From contig CM046452.1 in assembly GCA_025506515.1 (NCBI GenBank), positions 71,666,580-71,730,579 on the forward strand: DNA of 64,000 bases. The letters are read 5' to 3'. This document shows, piece by piece, positions 45,096 to 54,473 of this stretch. Origin of the DNA: Flaveria trinervia (taxonomy: Eukaryota; Streptophyta; Magnoliopsida; Asterales; Asteraceae). Position 1 is the first letter of the stretch. Each line of letters starts with the position of its first letter. Made by a program: the position numbers and the translations under genes. The notes beneath the pieces were generated by a model. It was given only the letters and a program-made list of their open reading frames with translations, was not told the origin of the DNA and ran no database searches.

Positions 45096-47763
45096 TATTA
45101 CTATTGTTATTATTATTATTATATTATTATTATTATTAATTATTTATGAAATTATTTTAGAAAGTTTAAACTTAACAAAAAAATGAACATGAATAACCCA
45201 CTAGGTTTCATAAATGACATAAATAGTCCTTGCAATAGTCATAACAAAGTTAACTTTTAATTAACGAAAATACAAAAGTTTACAAGATGGTCTTTTAAGG
45301 ACACGTGGTGTTTGAGTCATGTAATTAGTGTTAGTAATATCACACCACTAAAAGCATTATTTATGTCAACATGTTGTATAGCTCAACCACGTCAGAAGGC
45401 AATCGATAAAGTCAATCTAATGGTTGTTAGTTTAACCATAGGTCTAAAAGTATTAGTCTTGTCTATGTTGGTTGTCTAATGAGATATCCTCATAATTAAC
45501 CATGCCTTAGAATGATTAACAAAGGCATTTGAATTGTTCTTAATGTGATATACCCATTTACAATCAACAATGTTACTTACTATATGAGTAGAGACCAATG
45601 TAATATGTTATTATACTTTAGGGCTTGTATTTAATTTTGTGAAAGTCATGTGTTATTAAAGTTTAATATTATAATTAGTGGGGTACTGGTCATTAAGGTA
45701 CATTGGGTTGGCTAAAGAAGTGGATTTTGCAACCCAAAAGTAGGTGGGTCATTTCTAAAGTAGGAAGCTTGTCAATTGGACATGTTAATGGACCATTCAC
45801 AAGGTTTTCATGATAGGATATGGTGGGATGTGGTGAAAAGGAGGTGTAAAGCGTCGGGTGAAGTAGATGTAGTGTGATGGTCATGGACGGTTATGGAATG
45901 TGAGTGAAGAAAAGCTTGTGGATCAGGTGGTGGTTTAGTTGGGGCTTGCAGGTCATGGGTGGGTAGGGTTGAATTATAGGTTATGTCCATGAAGTGGCTC
46001 TCAAGCATCAAAAGAACCTATCTAATTCCAAGAAAAAGTGTTAGAAAACTTTGGACCTTAAATCATAGATCAAGTTGCACCTATGCATCAATGAACATTA
46101 GATGCCATCGTTTAGGGTGGGAAGTCATTCGAATAGCATTGGTCATTGAAGGAACAACCTTGGCCACGACCTTCTATTCCATGATTACGAACACAATGAT
46201 GAGCCCCAAAGACATGATTGTTGCTACAAGGACCTATGATTTCCCTGTTGGATGATATTGAAAATTGTAAGTAGAAGTTTCAAGGCCAATTTTTTTAAAT
46301 ATGACATATGTTTCGGATTTAAAGATTAGATGGTGAACAAAGATGTTGTTAGAGGCCGCCATCATCACTAGAGATATGGAATTTTGTTATCGTTGAGTAA
46401 CTATTTCTGTATAGATTAGTAACTTTGAGTCAAACTAAACAAGGTTATGGGTTTTTCAGTGTTCTCAACATTCTGTATAAGAACGTTGTAAGCTAGATAG
46501 ATGCCTTGTAGGATTCGTTACACAAGAGTATTAATGGCTTGTAATTGATCTGTCAGTTTCTTTGCTTCATCACAATAAACAAGAATTGTTTGAGTTCATT
46601 CTTTAACAACTTAAACTGGTTTTTATAATGGGATTTCTTTGCAAAACCCCATGCAAAAAAGGTTTCCCTCATCACCTTCTAGAGCTCAGCAAGACTTATA
46701 ATTCCTATGACAAGATAGATTATGACTAGGCTAGCATGGATAAAGGATAAGACACAACCATCTATACGGTTCAAGTTTGAACTTGTTTTGATTTGAATTG
46801 TCATTAGTCGGATCAAGAGACGGATGGTTGAAAAGAGATATGATCAAAATCGCACATTGTTTTGAGTATTGTCACTATTAATTTGTTGTTTCTAAGAAAG
46901 GTAGTTGTTAGTTTTTAGTTTCACATTTTCAAAACTCAAGATGTTTGAGATTAGAGATGCAAAAGAACCAAGCAAACACGAACAAGATCTTGTTCATGTT
47001 CGTTTAATAAGAAAATAAGGATATTTATAAGCTGTTCACAAACACTTATTGAACGAGATTTCTTGTATGTGTTGTTTATTAAAGAAATGAACTATTCATG
47101 AAACTAATCAACATAATGAATACAAATAAATACAAATGGATACCAATAAATGTTCATGAATATAAACGAACACAAACAGAAGTTTATGAAGATTTAACAC
47201 AAACTTAGCATAATTATCCAAACATACTTGACACTCATAAATATAATTTTTACAAAAATTAAACTAAAGTTGAAAATAGTCAAATGGAAAACATTAACAG
47301 AGACATATAGTATAACTAAGGTTTAATGTTTTTTAAAAACTTAAAACTAAAAGTAAAAAATAAAATATATTAAAATAAACAAACACTAACAAACAGAAGT
47401 AAACATATTATCAAAAATTCACAAACATAAATAAATAAATATGACACTAGTTCATATTCGTTCATATAGCTTCACAAATAAAATTTTCTTATTCGTATTC
47501 GTTCATTTGTTAAACAAATGAATACGTTGAACATACGGTTCATTTACTCACATAGTTGAAATAGATCATACATATATATAATCTATTATACTGTAAGCTG
47601 ATTTGTTTAACAATGTTCACACAACTATTATCTTTATAAAAAAGAGTAAATACATAAAATGACCTTTATCTTTATAGTAATTTTATTTTTTAACTATTAT
47701 CTTTAATAATTACACTAGACAACCTTTATTTATATGATTTGTTTCATATTCGGTCATTACTCC
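45031..47763. other. AT-rich sequence between element D and the F array, no gene recognised
   Basis: About 2.7 kb with an ATT/TTA microsatellite (45090-45140) at the left. A non-repetitive stretch with short ORFs covers about 45690-46255; one 90-codon plus-strand ORF ends at 46255, but I recognise no family. A stretch at about 46940-47540 is rich in GTTCATG/CGAACA words on both strands and may be a decayed mobile element. It could be host intergenic DNA. Confidence 0.35.
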
Positions 47764-48423
47764 TATTGATACATGTGTCCCTAGTTTCTGATCTTAATGT
47801 AATATCTTTGTATTGTCTTACGCTTATGTAATTGTAATTGTACGGGTACTTAACGAAATACAAATGTTTGGTTGTGTTTATAATGTTTAAATATTTCATT
47901 AATGAGTTGTTTAATGCATATTGACTTGATTATATAGGTTTGTGATTGTTTGAAGTGTTATGCATAATGTTATACTATTGAATACACTCAAACTTGATGA
48001 AGTGAAGTTCTCATGCGTCCGACTGGACCATGCGCCCCAACAGTGGTCATGCGTCCGAACGGCCATGCGATTGAGTGTCCATACGCCTAAATAGTTCATA
48101 CGCCTGAACAACTTCATGCGTCTGACTCAGTCGCACGACTGAACACTCAGCCATGCGAATGGATCAACCATATGTCTCAATCGCACGAATGAACCATGCC
48201 AATGGTTCAGTCACCCGAATGAGCAACCCTAACCTATAAATACCACCTAATTCATGGAAAAATGCAAGCATCGAATCCACTTCGACTCCAGACGTACCCT
48301 AGCCGTCCAGAAGCCTCTAAGTTCGTACGCCAAGTTCATAGAACGCTGTAGATCAATTCCTAATCGAATCTTGACGTTAGATTCAATTCATTATTGTGTC
48401 TACGTGCGTTCTCATTGATTGGA
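47764..48423 (+). repeat. F1 LTR, 3'-truncated (660 bp)
   Basis: Collinear with the G LTR up to GATTGGA, where it jumps into post-pol coding sequence. The LTR body contains CAGTCGCACGACTG at 48128-48141 and TATAAATA at 48235-48242. Confidence 0.88.
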
Positions 48424-48442
48424 CGTGGTGGTACTTGAGGTG

Positions 48443-50549
48443 ATGGACGATACCACTTTGGGGAGGATGAAGGTTTACAGGGGGAAGCAAGTAAAGCCCC
48501 CTGTGAGGAGATTATTAGGGCATCTGGCCACGAAAGACTACGTGGCGCCGGCTAGGCGTAAATGGCGTCACGTTATAGTGACTCTGAAGAAGAGCAGATA
48601 CAGCTCCCTGATGATGACTCCGATGATGATAGCGGAGATGCTTGAGATGAAGGACCCACTCAACAAAGGGGTCCCACTACTGATATTCCATCTCCAGCAT
48701 CTGCCCCCACTCGAGACAGAGCGGAGACTGCTCGGTTCCACCAGGATTTCATGCCTGGTGAGGAAGAGGAGGAGTCAGATGAGGAGCCACTGACTCGGAC
48801 CGTGGGAAGTAAAGTTGTTCCCACAGAACGAGGGCTCTGGGCGGTTGGTGAACGCCCAGGCGGATTGGGAGAGACCACTGATGATCCTACTTATACTCCT
48901 GATCTGCCAGGCCGTGCTCTAGTGGGAGCATCCTCCTCGACTGGATCGAGGAAGAAGAGGATGGCTAAGCCCCATGTCTTGAAAAGCAAGAAACGCAGAA
49001 TCACCTTTATCACCACCACAGCCACTACCACAACTACCATCATTCCACTTGCCACCACTACCACTACATCCACTACCACCTCTACCACCATTCCCCCTCA
49101 TACCACTACCACCCTTCCATCCACCACCACATCATTCACACCTACACTACCACCACCATCTATACCACCTCTAATCTTCACCACAGTCACCACCACCACT
49201 AGCCATCCTACAACACCATTTTCTTTCTCTCCATATTCATCAGGATTGCCTCTGCCTCCCAGTGGGGTAGGAACAGGTCTCAACACTTAATCGAATGGTG
49301 CTGAGACTATTAGCAGCAGAGAAGACCAGTCAGATAAGACAGCTGGTAGACCTGACCACTGTCCGATCTCAGCAGCTCTCTCATCAGGCTCAATTGATCA
49401 ATGAGCAGGCACATCGGATGTCTCAGCTCCAGGAGCAACACGCTAAAAGGATTGAGGAGCTGGAGGCTGCAAACAAATCTCTGCAGTTAAAGCTCAAAGG
49501 GTCCAAAGGAGAGCCCTTAAAGATAGGAGAAGGTGATGGAGATGATGATGTTGATGATGATAGTGATGATGATGATGATGATGGTGATGATCATTATGGT
49601 CATACTGATGTTAGTGATGATGATGATGATGACGACTCTTCAGCTACAGGTGCCACATCAGCGAGAGAAAGGAGGACCAAACGTACTCAAGATCCGAGTG
49701 CCTCATCATCCAACCTGGCAGCAGAAGAGCCGATGATCCAGGACAAGAGTAATACTTAGTTGGTTTATTGTTATTTAAAATATTTTGTATGCGGATTATG
49801 TATGAAATTAACGAAATACATGTTTATATGTAATGTAAATAGTTATGTTTTCGATTATGATGGTTATGTCTTAATTGTTAACTAATGATTGATATATTGA
49901 ATGTTTAAATCAAGCAGATCCAAATTATCAAAGGGATGAACACGATATTGCTCCCCTTCAACAGATCAAGACTCAACTAACCATGATTCTTGATCTGCAA
50001 GGGATTGTTAGAAGATCAGTGACTTACACCCCTGAAGAAGGGGAAATAATTCATGATCTTACTGATGAGAAACTGGCAGAAATGTTCAAGATCAACCTTG
50101 ATGAGATAGTAAAAGAAGCTCCAAATGTTGAAGGAGACAGTGATGACGACCCGAAGGACATCGATGAGCTAGAGATCGAGGATGTCACAGCAGCTCACTA
50201 TCCAGAGTATGCTGACAAAGAGGGAAATGTGGTCCCTAATTTGGGTGATTCCCTAGTTAGTGATACATTTGATATATTGGATCAGATAGAGCAAGAGACT
50301 GAGAAGGTACAAGAACAAGCCCAAGCCTCAAACGCCGATGTTGATATCAGAAAGGCTAAATGGGCTGCATGTTTTGAGGAGATCCGAGCACAACGCTCTG
50401 TTCCTAAACCAAATGCCTACACCAAGCTCTCTAGGAGTCACAAGAGAGGAGAAGTACAAGAAATACGAAGAGGTTATGAAGAAGGTAAGACAATAGATGA
50501 ATCTAGGTCCAAGCGGGAGTTTGTTGATACATGTGTCCCTAGTTTCTGA
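48443..50549 (+). pseudogene. F1 post-pol ORF, two exons, frameshifted
   Basis: Begins at ATG 48443 (MDDTTLGRMKVYRGKQ), 19 bases past the deletion junction. Same order as F2: acidic segment, Thr/Pro-rich tract, coiled coil (about 49290-49500), Asp-rich tail, intron 49749-49917, and a second exon open as 49983-50549 (MILDLQGIVRRS). One-base shifts near 48575, 48800 and 49275 break exon 1, so unit F1 cannot make the full protein, unlike F2. Confidence 0.8.
49749..49917 (+). other. Putative intron in F1 post-pol ORF
   Basis: 169 bp, AAGA|GTAATA to ATCAAGCAG|ATCC. TTAACTAATGA at about 49878 is a plausible branch point. Removing it carries the frame through the TAG that otherwise ends exon 1. Confidence 0.68.
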
Positions 50550-51179
50550 TCTTAATGTAATATCTTTGTATTGTCTTACGCTTATGTAATTGTAATTGTA
50601 TGGGTAATTAATGAAATACAAATGCTTGGTTGTGTTTATAATGTTTAATATTTCATTAATGAGTTGTTTAACGCATATTGACTTGATTATATAGGTTTGT
50701 GATTATTTGAAGTGTTATGCATAATGTTATACTATTGAATACACTCAAACTTGATGAAGTGAAGTTCTCATGCGTCCGACTGGACCATGCGCCCCAACAG
50801 TGGTCATGCGTCCGAACGGCCATGCGATTGAGTGTCCATACGCCTAAATAGTTCATACGCCTGAACAACTTCATGCGTCTGACTCAATCGCACGACTGAA
50901 CACTCAACCATGCGAATGGATCAACCACACGTCTCAATCGCACGAATGAGCCATCCAATGGTTCAGTCACCCGGATGAGCAACCCTAACCTATAAATACC
51001 ACCTAATTCATAGAAAAACGCAAGCATCGAATCCACTTCGACTCCAGACGTACCCTAGCCGTCCAGAAGCCTCTAAGTTCGTACTCCAAGTTCATAGCAC
51101 GCTGTAGATCGATTCCTAATCAATTCTTGACGTTAGATTCAATTCGTTATTGTGTCTACGTGCGTTCTCACTGATTGGA
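50522..51179 (+). repeat. F2 LTR, 3'-truncated (658 bp)
   Basis: As in F1, it lacks the final ~100 bases of a full LTR, breaking at GATTGGA. It serves as the 3' LTR of F1 and the 5' LTR of F2. Confidence 0.88.
50991..50998 (+). promoter_or_regulatory. TATA box of F2 LTR
   Basis: TATAAATA about 200 bases upstream of the F2 ATG, with no primer site or gag between. Transcription from here would lead straight into the post-pol ORF. Confidence 0.65.
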
Positions 51180-51198
51180 CGTGGTGGTACTCGAGGTG

Positions 51199-52515
51199 AT
51201 GGACGATACCACTTTGGGCAGGATGAAGGTTTACAGGGGGAAGCAAGTAAAGCCCCCTGTGAGGAGATTAATAGGGCATCTGGCCACGAAAGACTACGTG
51301 GCGCCGGCTAGGCGTAAATGGCGTCACGTTGATAGTGACTCTGAAGAAGAGCAGATACAGCTCCCTGATGATGACTCCGATGATGATAGCGGAGATGCTG
51401 CAGATGAAGGACCCACTCAACAAAGGGATCCCACTACTGATATTCCATATCCAGCATCTGCCCTCACTCGAGACGGAGCGGAGACTGCTGTGTTCCACCA
51501 GGATTTCATGCCTGGTGAGGAAGAGGAGGAGTCAGATGAGGAGCCACTGACTCGGACTGTGGGAAGTAAAGTTGTTCCCACAGAACGAGGGCTCTGGGCG
51601 GTTGGTGAATGCCCAGGCGGATTGGGAGAGACCACTGATGATCCTACTTATACTCCTGATCTGCCAGGCCGTGCTCTAGGGGGAGCATCCTCCTCGACTG
51701 GATCGAGGAAGAAGAGGATGGCTCAGCCCCATGGCTTGAAAAGGAAGAAACGCAGAATCACCTTTATCACCACCACAGCCACTACCACAACTACCATCAT
51801 TCCACTTGCCACCACTACCACTACATCCACTACCACCTCTACCACCATTCCCCCTTATACCACTACCACCCTTCCATCCACCACCATATCATTCACACCT
51901 ACACCACCACCACCATCATCTATACCACCTCCAATCTGCACCACAGTCACCACCACCACTAGCCATCCTACAGCACCATTTTCTTTCTCTCCATATCCAT
52001 CAGGATTGCCTCTGCCTCCCAGTGGGGTAGAGGAACAGCTCTCAGCACTTAATCGAATGGTGCTAAGACTATTAGCAGCAGAGAAGACCAGTCAGATAAG
52101 ACAGCTGGTAGACCTGACCACTGTCCAATCTCAGCAGCTCTCTCATCAGGCTCAACTGATCAATGAGCAGGCACATCGGATGTCTCAGCTCCAGGAGCAA
52201 CACACTAAAAGGATTGAGGAGCTGGAGGCTGCAAACAAATCTCTGCAGTTAAAGCTCAAAGGGTCCAAAGGAGAGCCCTTAAAGATAGGAGAAGGTGATG
52301 GAGATGATGATGTTGATGATGATAGTGATGATGATGATGATGGTGATGATCATTATGGTCATACTGATGTTAGTGATGATGATGATGACGACTCTTCAGT
52401 TGCAGGTGCCACATCAGCGAGCAAAAGGAGGACCAAACGTACTCAAGATCCGAGTGTCTCCTCATCCAACCTGGCAGCAGAAGAGCCGATGATCCAGGAC
52501 AAGAGTAATACTTAG
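51199..52515 (+). CDS. F2 post-pol ORF, LTR-driven, intact first exon (438 codons unspliced)
   Basis: The open frame reaches back into the LTR at 51175 but has no ATG there; the first ATG is 51199 (MDDTTLGRMKVYRGKQ). Residues about 1-60 are basic then acidic. Residues about 170-260 are Thr/Pro-rich (mucin-like runs of Thr). Residues about 280-370 form a heptad coiled coil (LSALNRMVLRLLAAEK through IEELEAANKSLQLKLKG). An Asp-rich tail and RRTKRTQDP close the exon. Spliced at 52505-52673 it would gain 60 codons and end at the TAG 52862-52864, giving 498 residues. There a one-base loss relative to F1 ends the frame early. Function unknown; no membrane segment or signal peptide. Longest uninterrupted ORF of the window. 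Confidence 0.7.
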   Translation: MDDTTLGRMKVYRGKQVKPPVRRLIGHLATKDYVAPARRKWRHVDSDSEEEQIQLPDDDSDDDSGDAADEGPTQQRDPTTDIPYPASALTRDGAETAVFHQDFMPGEEEEESDEEPLTRTVGSKVVPTERGLWAVGECPGGLGETTDDPTYTPDLPGRALGGASSSTGSRKKRMAQPHGLKRKKRRITFITTTATTTTTIIPLATTTTTSTTTSTTIPPYTTTTLPSTTISFTPTPPPPSSIPPPICTTVTTTTSHPTAPFSFSPYPSGLPLPPSGVEEQLSALNRMVLRLLAAEKTSQIRQLVDLTTVQSQQLSHQAQLINEQAHRMSQLQEQHTKRIEELEAANKSLQLKLKGSKGEPLKIGEGDGDDDVDDDSDDDDDGDDHYGHTDVSDDDDDDSSVAGATSASKRRTKRTQDPSVSSSNLAAEEPMIQDKSNT

Positions 52516-52673
52516 TTGGTTTATTGTTATTTAAAATCTTTTGTATGCGGATTATGTATGAAATTAACGAAATACATGTTTATATGTAATGTAAATAGTT
52601 ATGTTTTTTATTATGATGGTTATGTCTTGATTGTTAACTAATGATTGATATATTGAATGTTTAAATCAAGCAG
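52505..52673 (+). other. Putative intron in F2 post-pol ORF
   Basis: 169 bp with the same donor (AAGA|GTAATA), branch-like TTAACTAATGA and acceptor (CAAGCAG|ATCC) as F1. Confidence 0.68.
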
Positions 52674-53232
52674 ATCCAAATTATCAAAGGGATGAACACG
52701 ATATTGCTCCCCTTCAACAGATCAAGACTCAACTAACCATGATTCTTGATCTGCAAGGGATTGTTAGAAGATCAGTGAGTTACACCCTTGAAGAAGGGGA
52801 AATAATTCATGATCTTACTGATGAGAAACTGGCAGAAATGTTCAAGCTCAATCTGATGAGATAGTAAAAGACGCTCCAAATGTCGAAGGAGATAGTGATG
52901 ACGACCTGAAGGACATCGATGAGTTAGAGATCGAGGATGTCACAGCAGCTCACTATCCAGAGTATGCTGACAAAGAGGGAAATGTGGTCCCTAATTTGGG
53001 TGATTCCCTAGTTAGTGATACATTTGATATACTGGATCAGATAGAGCAAGAGACTGAGAAGGTTCAAGAACAAGCCCAAGCCTTAAACGCCGATGTTGAT
53101 ATCAGAAAGGCTGAATGGGCTGCATGTTTTGAGGAGATCCGAGCACAACGCTCTGTCCTAAACCAAATGCCTATACCAAGCTCTCTAGGAGTCACAAGAG
53201 AGGAGAAGTACAAGAAGTACGAAGAGGTATGA
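52674..53232 (+). pseudogene. F2 post-pol ORF, second exon
   Basis: Continues as NPNYQRDEHDIAPLQQIK after splicing. It is frameshifted near 52850, then open again from about 52984 (VVPNLGDSLVSDTFD) to a stop at 53230-53232. Relative to C, about 600 bases before the last 15 codons are missing in both F1 and F2. Confidence 0.65.
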
Positions 53233-53273
53233 AGAAGGTAAGACAATAGATGAATCTAGGCCAAGCGGGAGTT

Positions 53274-54011
53274 TGTTGACATGTGTCCCTAGTTTCTGAT
53301 CTTAATGTAATATCTTTGTATTGTCTTACGCTTATGTAATGTAATTGTATGGGTACTTAATGAAATACAAATGCTTGGTTGCGTTTATAATGTTTAATAT
53401 TTCATTAATGAGTTGTTTAACGCATGTTGACTTGATTATATAGGTTTGTGATTGTTTGAAGTGTTATGCATAATGTTATACTATTAAATACACTCAAACT
53501 TGATGAAGTGAAGTTCTCATGCGTCCGACTGGACCATGCGCCCCAACAGTGGTCATGCGTCCGAATGGCCATGCGATTGAGTGTCCATACGCCTAAATAG
53601 TTCATACGCCTGAACAACTTCATGCGTCTGACTCAGTCGCACGACTGAACACTCAGCCATGCGAATGGATCAACCACATGTCTCAATCGCACGAATGAAC
53701 CATGCCAATGGTTCAGTCGCCCGAATAAGAACCCTAACCTATAATACCACCTAATTCGTCGAAAAACGTAAGCATCAATCCACTTCGACTCCAGATGTAC
53801 CCTAGCCGTCCAGAAGCCTCTAAGTTCGTACTTCAAGTTCATAGAACACTGTAGATCGATTCCTAATCGATTCTTGACGTTAGATTCAATTCGTTATTGT
53901 GTCTACGTGCGTTGTCACTGATTGGATCGCCAATCAAATAGGATTCCGCACTATTTGGTTTGGTTTAACACGTTAATCAGTTGGTGTTTGGTCAAATACC
54001 AGATCCTAACA
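53274..54011 (+). repeat. Element G 5' LTR (full length)
   Basis: 738 bp, TGTTGACATGTG...CAGATCCTAACA. It keeps the tail missing from the F LTRs. Perfect CAGTCGCACGACTG at 53634-53647. The TATA box is reduced to TATAATA near 53740. Confidence 0.92.
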
Positions 54012-54025
54012 AGTGGTATCAGAGC
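54012..54025 (+). promoter_or_regulatory. Element G primer binding site (tRNA-iMet)
   Basis: AGTGGTATCAGAGC abutting the LTR. Confidence 0.93.
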
Positions 54026-54234
54026 TATAGGCTCTTGATTACGTGTTGATTCAATCGTTTTGATACAAAATTGTGTTTTTGCATAAAAAATGCAATCGTT
54101 TTCTGTCGAACGGAGTCTTGGAAGTTTCCTGATCGAAAAGTGTAGTTTTTCCGGCATATGGCTATTAGGGTTTGATAAAATTCGAGTTTTTACGGCCAAA
54201 AAAAGTTTAACCTATTAATTATCAATCTTCAGCA

Positions 54235-54455
54235 GGTTCAGTCGCACGATTGGCTCAATCGCACGACTGAGTACATACGCATCCTTCAACCACACGATTG
54301 AACTTATTCGTCCCCTCATTCGTACGACTGAGATCTTCATTCGTACCGCTCAACCGTAGTAGTTTATTCGGACGACTACCTCATCCACATTTGCTTAGTC
54401 GCACGATTAACCCATCCGCACTTGTTCAGTCGCCCGAATAAGCCCAATCGCATAC
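54235..54455 (+). repeat. Element G leader word array
   Basis: GTCGCACGATTG, ATTCGTACGACTGAG and related words in the untranslated leader, as in A, C and H. Confidence 0.7.
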
Positions 54456-54473
54456 CTAGTAAAGTCAAGTGTA

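Larger units (their letters stand above)
47764..50521 (+). mobile_element. Unit F1: internally deleted copia derivative
   Basis: Truncated LTR (47764-48423) fused directly to the middle of a post-pol ORF, which runs to the next LTR at 50522. The LTR tail, primer site, gag, pol and the first part of the post-pol ORF are all missing. The 5' end reads TATTGATACATG (TG changed to TA). ACTCC at 47759-47763 would be the left target copy of the array. Confidence 0.88.
50522..53273 (+). mobile_element. Unit F2: second, tandem copy of the deleted derivative
   Basis: Starts TGTTGATACATG, with the same LTR truncation and the same junction as F1, and nearly the same length (2752 against 2758). Only scattered differences separate the two, so the duplication is recent. 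It ends at the full LTR of G. Confidence 0.9.

Noticed and set aside
45983..46255. 90-codon ORF as a host gene
   Set aside because: No recognised family, no intron or promoter signal, stop-rich continuation. Not supported.
46940..47540. GTTCATG/CGAACA-rich AT stretch as a MITE or hAT element
   Set aside because: Words recur on both strands but I could not find matching terminal inverted repeats with a target duplication. Left as unassigned.
48415..48430. The LTR/post-pol junction of F1 and F2 as a splice junction
   Set aside because: The intact LTR continues GGATCGCC with no GT donor, and the post-pol side has no AG acceptor. A 3-base microhomology deletion fits better.
50425..50450. The ~600 bases missing from F units near the end of the post-pol ORF as a third intron
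   Set aside because: C has an AG at the right edge (CACGCAG), but the left edge and the residual bases in F do not match GT-AG joining. Treated as a deletion.
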